DNA from: CALBPI01 sp039027435
GTDB lineage: Bacteria > Pseudomonadota > Gammaproteobacteria > Steroidobacterales > Woeseiaceae
Reading direction: 5' to 3'
DNA length: 64,000 nt
NCBI GenBank assembly: GCA_039027435.1
Contig: JBCCKF010000009.1
Coordinates: forward strand, 1-64,000
Of this stretch, positions 24,779 through 33,759 are shown piece by piece; the first letter of the stretch is position 1; the number at the start of each line of letters is the position of its first letter. A program made the position numbers and the translations under genes. The notes beneath the pieces were generated by a model, which saw nothing but the letters and a program-made list of their open reading frames with translations, did no database searches and was not told the DNA's origin.

Positions 24779-27664
24779 TCAGGCGGTTTTCGAGGCTCTC
24801 GGCAGCAGGTCTCTCAAAAAGCGTCCGGTGACCGAGTTCGGGTCGGCGGCCACTGATTCCGGTGTGCCGCTGGCCACGATTTGTCCGCCCCCGTCTCCAC
24901 CATCCGGCCCGAGATCGATAATCCAGTCGGCGGTCTTTACGACATCCAGGTTATGCTCGATCACGATGATCGTGTTGCCCCGGTCACGGAGTTCGGAAAG
25001 CACGGTGAGCAGTTGCCGGATATCGGCAAAGTGCAATCCGGTTGTCGGCTCGTCCAGAATGTAGAGCGTAGAGCCGGTATCTCGCTTGGAAAGCTCGCGC
25101 GCAAGTTTCACCCGTTGCGCTTCACCGCCAGAGAGGGTCACCGCACTCTGACCGAGCGTGATGTAGGAGAGCCCGACATCCATTAGCGTTTGCAACTTCT
25201 TGGCCAGGGTCGGCACGTTCTTGAAGAACGCAAGCGCCTCTTCAATGGTCATGCCGAGCACGTCCGAAATCGTTCGACCCTTGTAGCGAATCTCGAGCGT
25301 CTCTCGGTTGTAACGCTGGCCCTTGCACACATCACACGGTACGTAAACGTCGGGCAGGAAGTGCATCTCGACCTTGATGACGCCATCGCCCTGGCATGCC
25401 TCGCAGCGGCCACCCTTGACGTTGAAGCTGAACCGGCCAGGTTTGTAACCGCGCGAGCGTGCTTCCTGGGTGCCCGCGAATAACTCGCGAATTGGAGTGA
25501 ACAGGCCGCTGTAGGTGGCAGGATTCGAGCGGGGCGTACGACCGATCGGGCTCTGGCTGATGTCGATGACACGATCGAACTGCTCAAGCCCTTCGACGCC
25601 TGCAACAGGCGCCACTTCGTGTGACGCTCGATTGATCTTGTTCGCAGCGCTTGGATAGAGTGTCGCGTTAATAAGCGTCGATTTGCCCGAGCCGGACACG
25701 CCAGTAACGCAGGTCATTACCCGAGTTGGAATGTCGACGGTGATGTCCTGGAGGTTATTGCCTTTCGCGCCTCGAATGGTGATCGACTTTGCATCGCGAT
25801 CCGTTCGACGCACCGTCGGCACCTCGATGATCTCCTCGCCCGAAAGGAACTTTCCAGTGAGCGATGCAGGATTCCTCATGATCGCTTCGGGCGACCCCTC
25901 AGCCACGATCGTGCCGCCATGCACTCCGGCGCCCGGGCCGATGTCGACCACATGGTCGGCAGCACGAATCGCATCCTCGTCGTGCTCCACGACGATCACG
26001 GTATTTCCGATGTCTCGCAGGTGCTTCAGGGTTCCGAGTAGCCGTTCGTTATCGCGCTGGTGCAGGCCTATCGAAGGTTCATCGAGGATGTACATGACGC
26101 CAACAAGACCCGAGCCGATTTGGCTGGCGAGACGGATACGTTGTGCCTCACCACCCGACAACGTTTCGGCGCGACGATCTAGTGACAGATAACTCAAACC
26201 GACGTCATCGAGAAAGCTCAGGCGAGCTGCAATCTCTTTCACGATGCGCTCGGCGACTTCACCGCGCCAGCCATCGAGCTTCAGAGACTCGAACAGCTTG
26301 CGCGCTTTTGCGATCGTCAGGGATGTGATTTCCGGTAGCGAGTACTCGTTGATGAACACATGGCGTGCTGCGGCGTTCAGTCTTGTGCCATTGCAGTCAG
26401 GGCAAACCTGTTGATTCAGGTATTTCGCGAGTTCTTCCCGAACGGCGGACGACTCTGTTTCGCGGTAGCGTCGTTCGAGGTTGGGGATGATGCCTTCGAA
26501 CGGGTGTTTGCGCGTGACGGTTTGTCCGTCGCTCGTGTGATAGCGGAATTCGATTTTCTTGCGACCGCTGCCGTATAGCACTGCTTTGCGTTGGGCTGCT
26601 GTCAGCGTATTGAACGGCGCTTCAACATCGAATCCGAAGTGCTCACCCAGACTCTGAATGATCCCGAAGTAGTAGGTCGTCTTGCGGTCCCAGCCACGAA
26701 TCGCACCGCCCGCCAGCGACAACTCCTCGTTCAGGATGACGCGCTCGGGATCGAAGAATTGTTTGACGCCCAGTCCATCGCAGGTGGGGCAAGCGCCGGC
26801 CGGGTTATTGAACGAGAACAGGCGGGGTTCCAGCTCAGCGATGCTGTAGCCGCATACCGGACAGGCAAAACGGTCTGAGAACAACAGCTCTGCGCCCGAC
26901 GGGCCGTTCTGGGTGGCGACGCCGGCATCTGATAGATCGGTGCCTTCGTCCATCGCAACCACGCGCGCACTGCCGTCGCCCAACTGCAGCGCCGTCTCGA
27001 ATGATTCCGCAAGTCGTTGCTGCAGGTCGGGTCTCACTTTGAAGCGATCCACAACCGCTTCGATCGTATGGCGCTTCTTGGCATCGAGTTCAGGTGCCTC
27101 CGATAGCGATACGACTTCGCCATCGATGCGCGCCCTTACGAAACCCTGCGCCATCAGGTTCTGGATTGCATTCAGGTGTTCGCCCTTGCGGTCCGAAATC
27201 ACCGGCGCGAGCAGCATGAGCCGCGAGCCTTCCGGCAATGCGAGCACTTGGTCGACCATCTGGCTGACGTTTTGCGCATCCAGAACCTCATCGTGGTCCG
27301 GGCAGCGCGGTACGCCCGCACGAGCGAACAGCAAACGCAGGTAGTCGTAAATCTCTGTAACAGTGCCGACGGTCGATCTCGGATTATGAGACGTCGACTT
27401 CTGTTCGATCGAGATTGCGGGAGAAAGACCTTCGATATGATCGAGGTCCGGCTTGTCCATCATCGACAGGAACTGACGCGCGTAGGCCGACAACGACTCG
27501 ACGTAGCGACGCTGACCCTCTGCATAGATCGTGTCGAACGCAAGCGATGACTTGCCTGACCCGGAGAGACCGGTCATTACGATCAACTGCTCGCGGGGCA
27601 GTTTGAGATCGATATTTTTCAGGTTGTGAGTGCGTGCGCCGCGAAGCTCAATAAACCGTTGCAT
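24779..27664 (-). CDS. uvrA: Excinuclease ABC subunit A
   Basis: DNA-damage recognition ATPase of nucleotide excision repair; it works as a dimer with UvrB. At 961 residues it is near the usual length (E. coli 940). Both ATP-binding modules are intact: GLSGSGKSSLAF near the N-terminus and GVSGSGKSTLIN in the second half, each with an LSGGEAQR signature. Zinc-binding pairs CPVC/CPTC and CEAC/CDVC are present. The divergent arrangement with an MFS gene and then ssb is the common gammaproteobacterial order. I see no canonical LexA box in the 76-bp intergenic region. Confidence 0.98.
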   Translation of the reverse strand: MQRFIELRGARTHNLKNIDLKLPREQLIVMTGLSGSGKSSLAFDTIYAEGQRRYVESLSAYARQFLSMMDKPDLDHIEGLSPAISIEQKSTSHNPRSTVGTVTEIYDYLRLLFARAGVPRCPDHDEVLDAQNVSQMVDQVLALPEGSRLMLLAPVISDRKGEHLNAIQNLMAQGFVRARIDGEVVSLSEAPELDAKKRHTIEAVVDRFKVRPDLQQRLAESFETALQLGDGSARVVAMDEGTDLSDAGVATQNGPSGAELLFSDRFACPVCGYSIAELEPRLFSFNNPAGACPTCDGLGVKQFFDPERVILNEELSLAGGAIRGWDRKTTYYFGIIQSLGEHFGFDVEAPFNTLTAAQRKAVLYGSGRKKIEFRYHTSDGQTVTRKHPFEGIIPNLERRYRETESSAVREELAKYLNQQVCPDCNGTRLNAAARHVFINEYSLPEITSLTIAKARKLFESLKLDGWRGEVAERIVKEIAARLSFLDDVGLSYLSLDRRAETLSGGEAQRIRLASQIGSGLVGVMYILDEPSIGLHQRDNERLLGTLKHLRDIGNTVIVVEHDEDAIRAADHVVDIGPGAGVHGGTIVAEGSPEAIMRNPASLTGKFLSGEEIIEVPTVRRTDRDAKSITIRGAKGNNLQDITVDIPTRVMTCVTGVSGSGKSTLINATLYPSAANKINRASHEVAPVAGVEGLEQFDRVIDISQSPIGRTPRSNPATYSGLFTPIRELFAGTQEARSRGYKPGRFSFNVKGGRCEACQGDGVIKVEMHFLPDVYVPCDVCKGQRYNRETLEIRYKGRTISDVLGMTIEEALAFFKNVPTLAKKLQTLMDVGLSYITLGQSAVTLSGGEAQRVKLARELSKRDTGSTLYILDEPTTGLHFADIRQLLTVLSELRDRGNTIIVIEHNLDVVKTADWIIDLGPDGGDGGGQIVASGTPESVAADPNSVTGRFLRDLLPRASKTA

Positions 27665-27696
27665 AGGTGCCGATTGGGGGATCAGAACAACCTGCT

Positions 27697-27721
27697 AATA
27701 TACCCGCCGCTGCCAGCGGCG
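27697..27721 (-). promoter_or_regulatory. Candidate uvrA -10 element with GC-rich dyad upstream
   Basis: On the reverse strand TATATT (27702-27697) is a good -10 hexamer for uvrA. A poor -35 (TTGCGC) would lie 18 bp upstream. The spacer between them is largely a 7-bp inverted repeat, CGCCGCT / AGCGGCG at 27705-27721, which could be an operator or a hairpin in the leader of the divergent MFS gene. Confidence 0.35.
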
Positions 27722-27740
27722 CGCAAAAGAGACTCAACCT

Positions 27741-28931
27741 TTGTCCAACACCCAAACGCACTCGGCGACGCGACTGAGCACCGCTGAGCTGAAGTTCATC
27801 GGTCGCATGAGCACGGTCTCGGTTTCGAGAATGTTCGGTCTGTTCATGGTGTTACCCGTGCTTGCGCTATGGGCAGATGACTTTGCCAATGCAACGCCGA
27901 TTCTTGTCGGCATTGCGGTAGGTGGTTATGGCGTAACGCAGGCGCTCCTGCAAATTCCATATGGCGCGGTCTCCGATCGCTTGGGTCGCGCGCCGGTGAT
28001 CGTCTTTGGTCTATCAGTGTTTCTGGCTGGAAGTGTCATCGCGGCAACCGCGAGTGGCATTTGGGGGGTGATTGTCGGACGTTTGCTGCAAGGCGCTGGC
28101 GCGGTTTCCGCGACGCTGTCGGCCTGGTTGGCAGACCGCACACGTGACGCTGTCAGAACGCCGGCGATGGCGATCTTTGGCGCATCGATCGGTGCGTCTT
28201 TTCTGCTTGCGCTGGTGCTCGGGCCTCTGGTCTCGGCGCTGCTCGGTGTCCGAGGCCTGTTCTGGTTGTCGGCCGCACTTGGCGGATTGGGTATCGCGCT
28301 CGTGTTGCCCGATTTGTTTCGTCAGGAAGAGAACCAGCCGGTGATTCGTGAAGCGACACCGTGGGACTGGCGCGTGCTCACGCGCCCCGAGCTGTTGGCA
28401 CTCGACGCGGCGGTATTGGTACTGCATGCGCTGTTGACCGCCTTTTTCGTGTTGGCACCCTATCTCCTGGCAGATCGAATTGGGTACCCGGAGGCAGAGC
28501 TTTGGAAGGTCTACGCGATCACGCTCGCCGCTTCGCTGCCGATCGCCATCCCGATGATTGCGTTCGATACACGGGGGGACGCGAGATTCACACTTTGGTC
28601 GCTGGCGTTGATCGTCGTCGGGTTTGCCCTGCTTTGGCATGCCCAATCTGTGTACGAGTTTGGTTCGGGGTGTTGTTTGTTCTTCGCCGGCTTCAGCTAC
28701 CTTGAAGCGTCGCTGCCGGCGCAAATATCCCGACGTGCGGATCCGGCGCAGCGCGGCGCCTGCATTGGGCTGTTTGCGAGCGCGCAGTTCCTCGGGGCGT
28801 TCGTTGGCGCAACTGCCGCCGGCATCTTTATCGATAGGGCAGGGCCTGCAACCGGCATCCTGGCGCTAACCCTCGTGGTCTGCCTCTGGTTGCTTGCCGC
28901 CGGTGTCAAAAGTCTTCGAACCGGCGCATAA
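27741..28931 (+). CDS. MFS transporter (uvrA-ssb associated)
   Basis: A 396-residue major facilitator with 12 predicted helices. The motif-A loop is GAVSDRLGRAP and a drug/H+ antiporter-like motif lies near GRLLQGAGAVSATLSAWLAD. This transporter is conserved between uvrA and ssb in many gammaproteobacteria; its substrate is not established. The start is TTG 27741 with AAGAGA about 10 bp upstream; a later ATG at 27807 would cut the first helix region short and is less likely. Confidence 0.88.
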   Translation: MSNTQTHSATRLSTAELKFIGRMSTVSVSRMFGLFMVLPVLALWADDFANATPILVGIAVGGYGVTQALLQIPYGAVSDRLGRAPVIVFGLSVFLAGSVIAATASGIWGVIVGRLLQGAGAVSATLSAWLADRTRDAVRTPAMAIFGASIGASFLLALVLGPLVSALLGVRGLFWLSAALGGLGIALVLPDLFRQEENQPVIREATPWDWRVLTRPELLALDAAVLVLHALLTAFFVLAPYLLADRIGYPEAELWKVYAITLAASLPIAIPMIAFDTRGDARFTLWSLALIVVGFALLWHAQSVYEFGSGCCLFFAGFSYLEASLPAQISRRADPAQRGACIGLFASAQFLGAFVGATAAGIFIDRAGPATGILALTLVVCLWLLAAGVKSLRTGA

Positions 28932-28997
28932 TCGCGATTGGTTAAGAGAGTGCTTTGCAGTCACACTGCAGGCAGAAGCGATGGATTGGGGAGAGCA

Positions 28998-29438
28998 ATG
29001 GCACGCGGAATCAACAAAGTCATCCTGGTGGGCAATCTCGGTCAGGATCCCGAAACCCGCTACATGCCGAGCGGTGGGGCGGTCACTAACCTGCGTATCG
29101 CGACGAGCGAGAGCTGGAAAGACAAACAGACCGGCGAGCAGCAGGAACGTACAGAGTGGCACAGCATCGCGATGTTCGGTCGCCTCGCCGAGATTTCTGC
29201 GGAATACCTTCGAAAAGGGTCGCAGGTCTATATTGAAGGCAAGCTGCGCACGCGTAAATGGCAGGACAAGAACGGCAATGATCGTTACACGACAGAGGTC
29301 ATTGCGGACGAAATGCAAATGCTCGGCAGTCGTGGTGGCGCTGGCGCACCCATGAGTGGCGGTCAACAACGCCAGCAGCAACAACCGGCGCAGCAACCTG
29401 CGGCGGTCAGCGATTTCGACGACGATATACCGTTCTAA
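28998..29438 (+). CDS. ssb: Single-stranded DNA-binding protein
   Basis: A 146-residue OB-fold protein that coats single-stranded DNA in replication, repair and recombination. The N-terminus ARGINKVILVGNLGQDPE is diagnostic. A Gln/Gly-rich linker follows (about 112-135), and the acidic tip ends DDDIPF, the tail that recruits partner proteins. ATG 28998 is chosen because it gives the conserved start. A strong terminator follows 21 bp after the stop. Confidence 0.98.
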   Translation: MARGINKVILVGNLGQDPETRYMPSGGAVTNLRIATSESWKDKQTGEQQERTEWHSIAMFGRLAEISAEYLRKGSQVYIEGKLRTRKWQDKNGNDRYTTEVIADEMQMLGSRGGAGAPMSGGQQRQQQQPAQQPAAVSDFDDDIPF

Positions 29439-29459
29439 GCGTCGAGCCGATCGTTATCC

Positions 29460-29484
29460 AGGCCCGCCTCGTGCGGGCCTTTTT
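29460..29484 (+). terminator. Rho-independent terminator after ssb
   Basis: AGGCCCGC (29460-29467) pairs with GCGGGCCT (29473-29480) around a 5-nt loop and runs into a short T-tract. The 8-bp GC-rich stem and position just after ssb make it a convincing intrinsic terminator. The convergent gene at 29488 ends just beyond it. Confidence 0.88.
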
Positions 29485-29487
29485 GTG

Positions 29488-30186
29488 TCACTGCCAGCTG
29501 GTATCGCCGAAGAGAAAGCCGTTCATGCTTTGGTCGGTTGCGAAAATCACTCGGCGTTCGACCCAGCCGGGTGCTTCCCGATCTTCCCAGTTTTTCGAGA
29601 GCATAGTGCCTTCGGCGGCCACCGTGAGTTTCGCAAAATAGGACTCCAGCGCATCACGGGTTGGGCCATACAGGCGCAGGGCGCACACCTTTTCGCCGCA
29701 GGCGAGCTTGTCTACGGTGATTTCGTCCTCGCCAGCGGACTCATAGATCAGAGGCAATAGTCCTGCCTCCAGGTCGAGTCCCACGAGATCGCTGTCCAGC
29801 GCAGTGAGCAGCTCGTCAAAGTGCACATCATCCATGAGTGTCTTGGTCATCTCGAAGCGCATGCCGCTCGGTGTGGTGATCAGCGCTTGCTCGGCACCAG
29901 CGCCCAATTCACGAAGCGTCTCGAGCGTCTCCGGGATGGCATCGTCGGCGGACAGCGAGTCGTCGTCCACTAACGGCGATGCTGTTTGCGCAGTCTCAGG
30001 CTCAGCAAGCATGTCTGGCTGCGGTTGTAAGTCGATGACCTTCGGGGCCATTGGCGCTTCGGCTTCTGCAACCATTGGTTGAGTTAATTGAGCATCCTCG
30101 TTTGTCCCGGCGCTGAATAGCGCGAATGCGATCAGCCCCAACAGGGCAACCGCCAGAAACAGAATCAGTGACTTAGGGGCACTCAT
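29488..30186 (-). CDS. Hypothetical single-pass membrane-anchored protein
   Basis: A 232-residue protein with one N-terminal transmembrane helix (about 5-26), a Pro/Glu/Ala-rich linker (about 35-85) and a soluble domain with a cysteine pair (KLACGEKVCALRL) that may form a disulfide, so it is probably periplasmic. I recognise no family. It is convergent with ssb and divergent from the VOC gene. Confidence 0.66.
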   Translation of the reverse strand: MSAPKSLILFLAVALLGLIAFALFSAGTNEDAQLTQPMVAEAEAPMAPKVIDLQPQPDMLAEPETAQTASPLVDDDSLSADDAIPETLETLRELGAGAEQALITTPSGMRFEMTKTLMDDVHFDELLTALDSDLVGLDLEAGLLPLIYESAGEDEITVDKLACGEKVCALRLYGPTRDALESYFAKLTVAAEGTMLSKNWEDREAPGWVERRVIFATDQSMNGFLFGDTSWQ

Positions 30187-30285
30187 AGCGACTCACAATG
30201 CACACATATGCTTTAGACCTAGACGTAGCTTATACATTCTAGCAACCTATATGTCTAAGTCACGTCGAAATATAAGGAGTGCAGC

Positions 30286-30690
30286 ATGGCCAAAGTTCTG
30301 GGTGTCGGTGGGATATTTTTTAAGAGCAAGAATCATGAATCACTCGCCAAGTGGTACCAGGAACACCTGGGTATCGACATTGATACGAGCTACAACGGCA
30401 CCATGTTCTTCCCCGCGAATATGCCCGAGAAATCGGGGACCGTTTGGTCGGTATTCTCCGCCGATACCGAGTATCTGAAACCCTCGGATCAGACTTTTAT
30501 GTTCAATTTTGTCGTCGACGATATTCACGAAGCGCTTGCGCAGGTCGTGGCCGGCGGCGGTACGCAGGTGGATGAAGTGACTGTCGAAAGCTATGGCGCA
30601 TTCGGTTGGTTTCTTGACCCCGAGGGTCACAAAGTCGAGCTTTGGCAGCCTGATCTCGTGAGTGCTCCGGAGGACGCACCGACTGAGTAA
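30286..30690 (+). CDS. VOC-superfamily (glyoxalase-like) protein
   Basis: A 134-residue single-domain vicinal oxygen chelate protein. The pattern is typical: GIFFKSKNHESLAKWYQEHLGI in the first beta-alpha-beta unit and FGWFLDPEGHKVELWQP at the end, where the Glu of VELWQP is a usual metal ligand. A ribosome-binding site AAGGAG precedes ATG. Possible roles include glyoxalase, dioxygenase or thiol-transfer chemistry; the substrate is not predictable. Confidence 0.85.
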   Translation: MAKVLGVGGIFFKSKNHESLAKWYQEHLGIDIDTSYNGTMFFPANMPEKSGTVWSVFSADTEYLKPSDQTFMFNFVVDDIHEALAQVVAGGGTQVDEVTVESYGAFGWFLDPEGHKVELWQPDLVSAPEDAPTE

Positions 30691-30748
30691 ATCCCGTTGC
30701 GCCTCCGAGCCATTCCGCGTTTGTAGCGTTGTGGGCTAAAATGGCGGG

Positions 30749-32101
30749 ATGACTGGAAAACTCTATATCAAGACGTACGGCTGTCAGATGAACGAGTACG
30801 ACTCGTCGAAAATGGCAGACGTGCTCGCTGAGTCGCATGGAATGGCGCTGACGGATACGCCAGACGAGGCCGACGTGCTGCTCGTGAATACTTGTTCGAT
30901 TCGGGAGAAGGCCGCTGAGAAGGTCTTTTCCGAACTCGGTCGCTGGCGACCGCTCAAGGAAAAGAACCCGAATCTGCTCATCGGCGTGGGTGGTTGCGTT
31001 GCCAGTCAGGAGGGCGAGGCCATCACCAAGCGCGCGCCGTTTGTCGATATCGTTTTCGGTCCGCAAACGCTGCATCGTCTGCCAGAGTTGGTAGAAAAGA
31101 CGCGCCAACATAAGGCGAGCGTCGTCGATATTTCCTTTCCGGAAATCGAGAAATTTGATCGTTTGCCCGAGCCGCGCGCCGAAGGTCCTACGGCCTTTGT
31201 TTCGGTGATGGAAGGGTGCAGCAAGTACTGCAGCTTCTGTGTCGTGCCGTATACACGCGGAGAGGAAATCAGTCGACCGTTTGATGATGTGATTGTTGAG
31301 GTGGCACAACTCGCAGAACGTGGTGTGCGAGAAATCAATCTGCTGGGCCAGAACGTCAATGCATATCGCGGCCCGATGCACGATGGTCAAGTCGCTGACC
31401 TTGCCACACTGATTCACTTTGTCGCCGAGGTCGACGGCATCGATCGCATCCGGTTTACGACGTCGCATCCCGTGGAGTTCACCGACAGCTTAATCGAGGC
31501 GTACGCCAACGTACCGAAGCTTGCCAACTACCTGCACCTGCCCGTGCAAAGCGGCTCAGACCGAACACTCGCAAGAATGAAGCGCGGTCACACGGCACTC
31601 GAGTACAAGCAAAAGATTCGCAAGCTGAGAGCGGTGCGGCCCGACATCAGTCTCAGTTCAGATTTCATCGTTGGTTTTCCGGGCGAGACCGACAAGGATT
31701 TTGAAGACACGATGAACCTGATCGCGCAGATCGGTTTTGATCAGTCATTCAGCTTCATCTACAGCGCGCGACCCGGAACGCCGGCAGCCTCTCTGCCAGA
31801 TGAGGTTTCGATGGACGTGAAGAAAAAACGACTGCAGCTCCTGCAGGCGCGAATCAACCAGCAAGCGGCTGAGATTTCCAAGGCTATGGTCGGCACGAAA
31901 CAACGTGTGCTCGTCGAGCGGCATGCGAGAAAAGATGCTCAGCAACTGGCGGGGCGTACCGAGAACATGCGCTGGGTCAATTTCGACGGACCGGCGGATC
32001 TCATCGGCGGATTCGTGGATGTGGAAATCACAGAGGCCCTGCCGAATTCCCTTCGCGGTCGCATGACGAGCGATCAACTCGACTTGCCGCGCTCTGCCTA
32101 G
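30749..32101 (+). CDS. miaB: tRNA-2-methylthio-N6-dimethylallyladenosine synthase
   Basis: Radical-SAM methylthiotransferase that modifies i6A37 in tRNA. The 450-residue protein has the three N-terminal cluster cysteines C12, C48 and C82, the radical-SAM motif C156-x3-C160-x2-C163 (CSKYCSFC) and a C-terminal TRAM domain. It starts the conserved miaB-phoH-ybeY-corC-lnt run. The ATG at 30749 follows GGCGGG. Confidence 0.97.
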   Translation: MTGKLYIKTYGCQMNEYDSSKMADVLAESHGMALTDTPDEADVLLVNTCSIREKAAEKVFSELGRWRPLKEKNPNLLIGVGGCVASQEGEAITKRAPFVDIVFGPQTLHRLPELVEKTRQHKASVVDISFPEIEKFDRLPEPRAEGPTAFVSVMEGCSKYCSFCVVPYTRGEEISRPFDDVIVEVAQLAERGVREINLLGQNVNAYRGPMHDGQVADLATLIHFVAEVDGIDRIRFTTSHPVEFTDSLIEAYANVPKLANYLHLPVQSGSDRTLARMKRGHTALEYKQKIRKLRAVRPDISLSSDFIVGFPGETDKDFEDTMNLIAQIGFDQSFSFIYSARPGTPAASLPDEVSMDVKKKRLQLLQARINQQAAEISKAMVGTKQRVLVERHARKDAQQLAGRTENMRWVNFDGPADLIGGFVDVEITEALPNSLRGRMTSDQLDLPRSA

Positions 32102-32214
32102 TCGCGAAGCGCGTCATTCAGCGTTGCTGAAAAACCACTTTCTTGGGCTTTTCCTGCGACGCAAGCTCTTGTACCTTTGAGCTATGACGAGATGTCTGGG
32201 ACACACAACTCGCT

Positions 32215-33210
32215 TTGACTAGTTCACTGGTCAGCAGAGATTTGGTTCTTGAGCCGGAGGACAACGCCAGGCTCGCCAACCTCAGCGGTCAATTCGATGA
32301 GCATTTGCGGCACATCGAACGACGACTCAACGTCGAAATCGCGAACCGCGGAAACCATTTCAGAGTCATTGGGGATGCTGCATCGGCACAGGCCGGTGAG
32401 CGCGTACTGCGTCAGCTGTTTGAATTGACCGGCAGCGAGCGGCTCGAACCCGAACATATTCATATCTGCCTACAGGAGTCAGGCATGCAACCAGTGTCCG
32501 AAGACACACCTCATATCGCACTTGCTGAGTCACCGGATGAGTTGGTCATCCGAACGCGTCGGAAACTCATCCGACCGCGTGGCGCCAATCAAACGAACTA
32601 TCTCGCAAAGGTTCGACAACACGACCTGTCGTTCGGCATCGGCCCTGCAGGCACCGGCAAGACCTACCTTGCGGTTGCCGCGGCGGTCGAGGCACTGGAG
32701 GCGGACCAGGTGCGCAGGATCGTGTTGGTGAGACCTGCTGTCGAGGCGGGTGAGCGGTTGGGTTTTCTGCCTGGTGATCTGACGCAGAAGGTCGACCCCT
32801 ACCTGCGACCAATGTATGACGCGCTGTACGAAATGATGGGCTATGAGCAGGTCGCCAAGCTGCTCGAACGCAACATGATTGAAGTGGCGCCGTTGGCGTT
32901 CATGCGTGGTCGCTCGCTGAATGAGTCCTTCATCATTCTTGATGAGGCGCAAAACACGACGGTTGCGCAGATGAAGATGTTCCTGACCCGGATCGGCTTC
33001 GGGTCGACAGCGATCGTTACCGGTGACGTCAGCCAGATCGACCTGCCCTCGGGACAGTTGTCGGGGCTCAAGCACGTGTTGCGGGTGTTGAGTGATGTAC
33101 CCGCTGTTGGGATTACCCGATTCGGTTCGCGAGACGTCGTGCGCCATCCTTTGGTGCAGGCGATCGTGGATGCCTACGATGCGTACGAGAAAAAAGATCC
33201 GCCGGAATAG
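32215..33210 (+). CDS. phoH: PhoH-family ATPase
   Basis: PhoH-like P-loop ATPase (YbeZ type) of 331 residues. An N-terminal KH-like region (about 10-75) is followed by Walker A GPAGTGKT (143-150) and Walker B ILDEAQN. It is thought to work with YbeY in RNA metabolism. The start is uncertain: the frame opens at TTG 32215 with no clear Shine-Dalgarno, and no in-frame ATG lies upstream. The family N-terminus (LEPEDNARLANLSG) begins a few residues later, so the start is close. It is 12 bp from ybeY. Confidence 0.93.
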   Translation: MTSSLVSRDLVLEPEDNARLANLSGQFDEHLRHIERRLNVEIANRGNHFRVIGDAASAQAGERVLRQLFELTGSERLEPEHIHICLQESGMQPVSEDTPHIALAESPDELVIRTRRKLIRPRGANQTNYLAKVRQHDLSFGIGPAGTGKTYLAVAAAVEALEADQVRRIVLVRPAVEAGERLGFLPGDLTQKVDPYLRPMYDALYEMMGYEQVAKLLERNMIEVAPLAFMRGRSLNESFIILDEAQNTTVAQMKMFLTRIGFGSTAIVTGDVSQIDLPSGQLSGLKHVLRVLSDVPAVGITRFGSRDVVRHPLVQAIVDAYDAYEKKDPPE

Positions 33211-33222
33211 CGTTTACGGAGC

Positions 33223-33699
33223 ATGACGGTAACGCTGGAGGTGTCGGTTGACGACGGCGTCGATTCTGGCGGTATGCCTGAAGCGAGTGGTCTAGAGTCG
33301 GCTGTGCGCAGTGCCGCAAGCGCGGCAGGCTACGAGCAAAGTGCCGAGGTGTCATTGAACATTGTCAGTGCTGACACGATTCGGTCCTTGAACGATGACT
33401 GGCGCGAGAAGGATAAGCCGACCAACGTGTTGGCGTTTGCCACTGAGGACATCCCGGACGTGGTTATGCCTCCGGATATGCCCCGCCATCTTGGCGATAT
33501 TGTGATCTGTGCAGAAGTGGTCAAAGAAGAGGCGCAGGCGCAAAACAAGCCGGAAGCGGCGCATTGGATACACCTCACCGTGCATGGGATGCTGCATCTG
33601 CTGGGCTACGACCACATGGAGCAAGACGAGGCTGAGCACATGGAATCGCTGGAACGTGCGGTGCTCGATAGTTTCGGAATTGGTGACCCGTACCTGTGA
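33223..33699 (+). CDS. ybeY: rRNA maturation endoribonuclease YbeY
   Basis: Zinc-dependent endoribonuclease for 16S rRNA 3' processing and ribosome quality control. At 158 residues it matches the usual length. The metal site H121-G-M-L-H125-L-L-G-Y-D-H131 is complete. It lies between phoH and corC, as in most proteobacteria. Confidence 0.97.
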   Translation: MTVTLEVSVDDGVDSGGMPEASGLESAVRSAASAAGYEQSAEVSLNIVSADTIRSLNDDWREKDKPTNVLAFATEDIPDVVMPPDMPRHLGDIVICAEVVKEEAQAQNKPEAAHWIHLTVHGMLHLLGYDHMEQDEAEHMESLERAVLDSFGIGDPYL

Positions 33700-33722
33700 C
33701 ACATACCGTTTTCGGCAAAAGT

Positions 33723-33731
33723 TGCTATTAT
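33723..33731 (+). promoter_or_regulatory. Candidate extended -10 promoter for corC-lnt
   Basis: TGCTATTAT is an extended -10 element (TG, one base, then TATTAT at 33726-33731) about 30 bp before the corC start. No good -35 is visible 17 bp upstream, which is tolerated in extended -10 promoters. It lies in the 60-bp gap after ybeY. Confidence 0.38.
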
Positions 33732-33759
33732 TTCCGACCCATAGTTGCCTGACGGTGCC

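Noticed and set aside
30503..31468. 321-residue open frame on the reverse strand across the miaB start
   Set aside because: It lies opposite miaB and the VOC gene, has low-complexity His/Arg-rich translation, and no recognisable domain. miaB has complete motifs in the forward frame.
32117..32131. Stem-loop TTCAGC-GTT-GCTGAA after miaB, considered as a terminator
   Set aside because: The stem has only six base pairs and is followed by A residues, not a T-tract, on the forward strand. Nothing on the reverse strand needs termination here.
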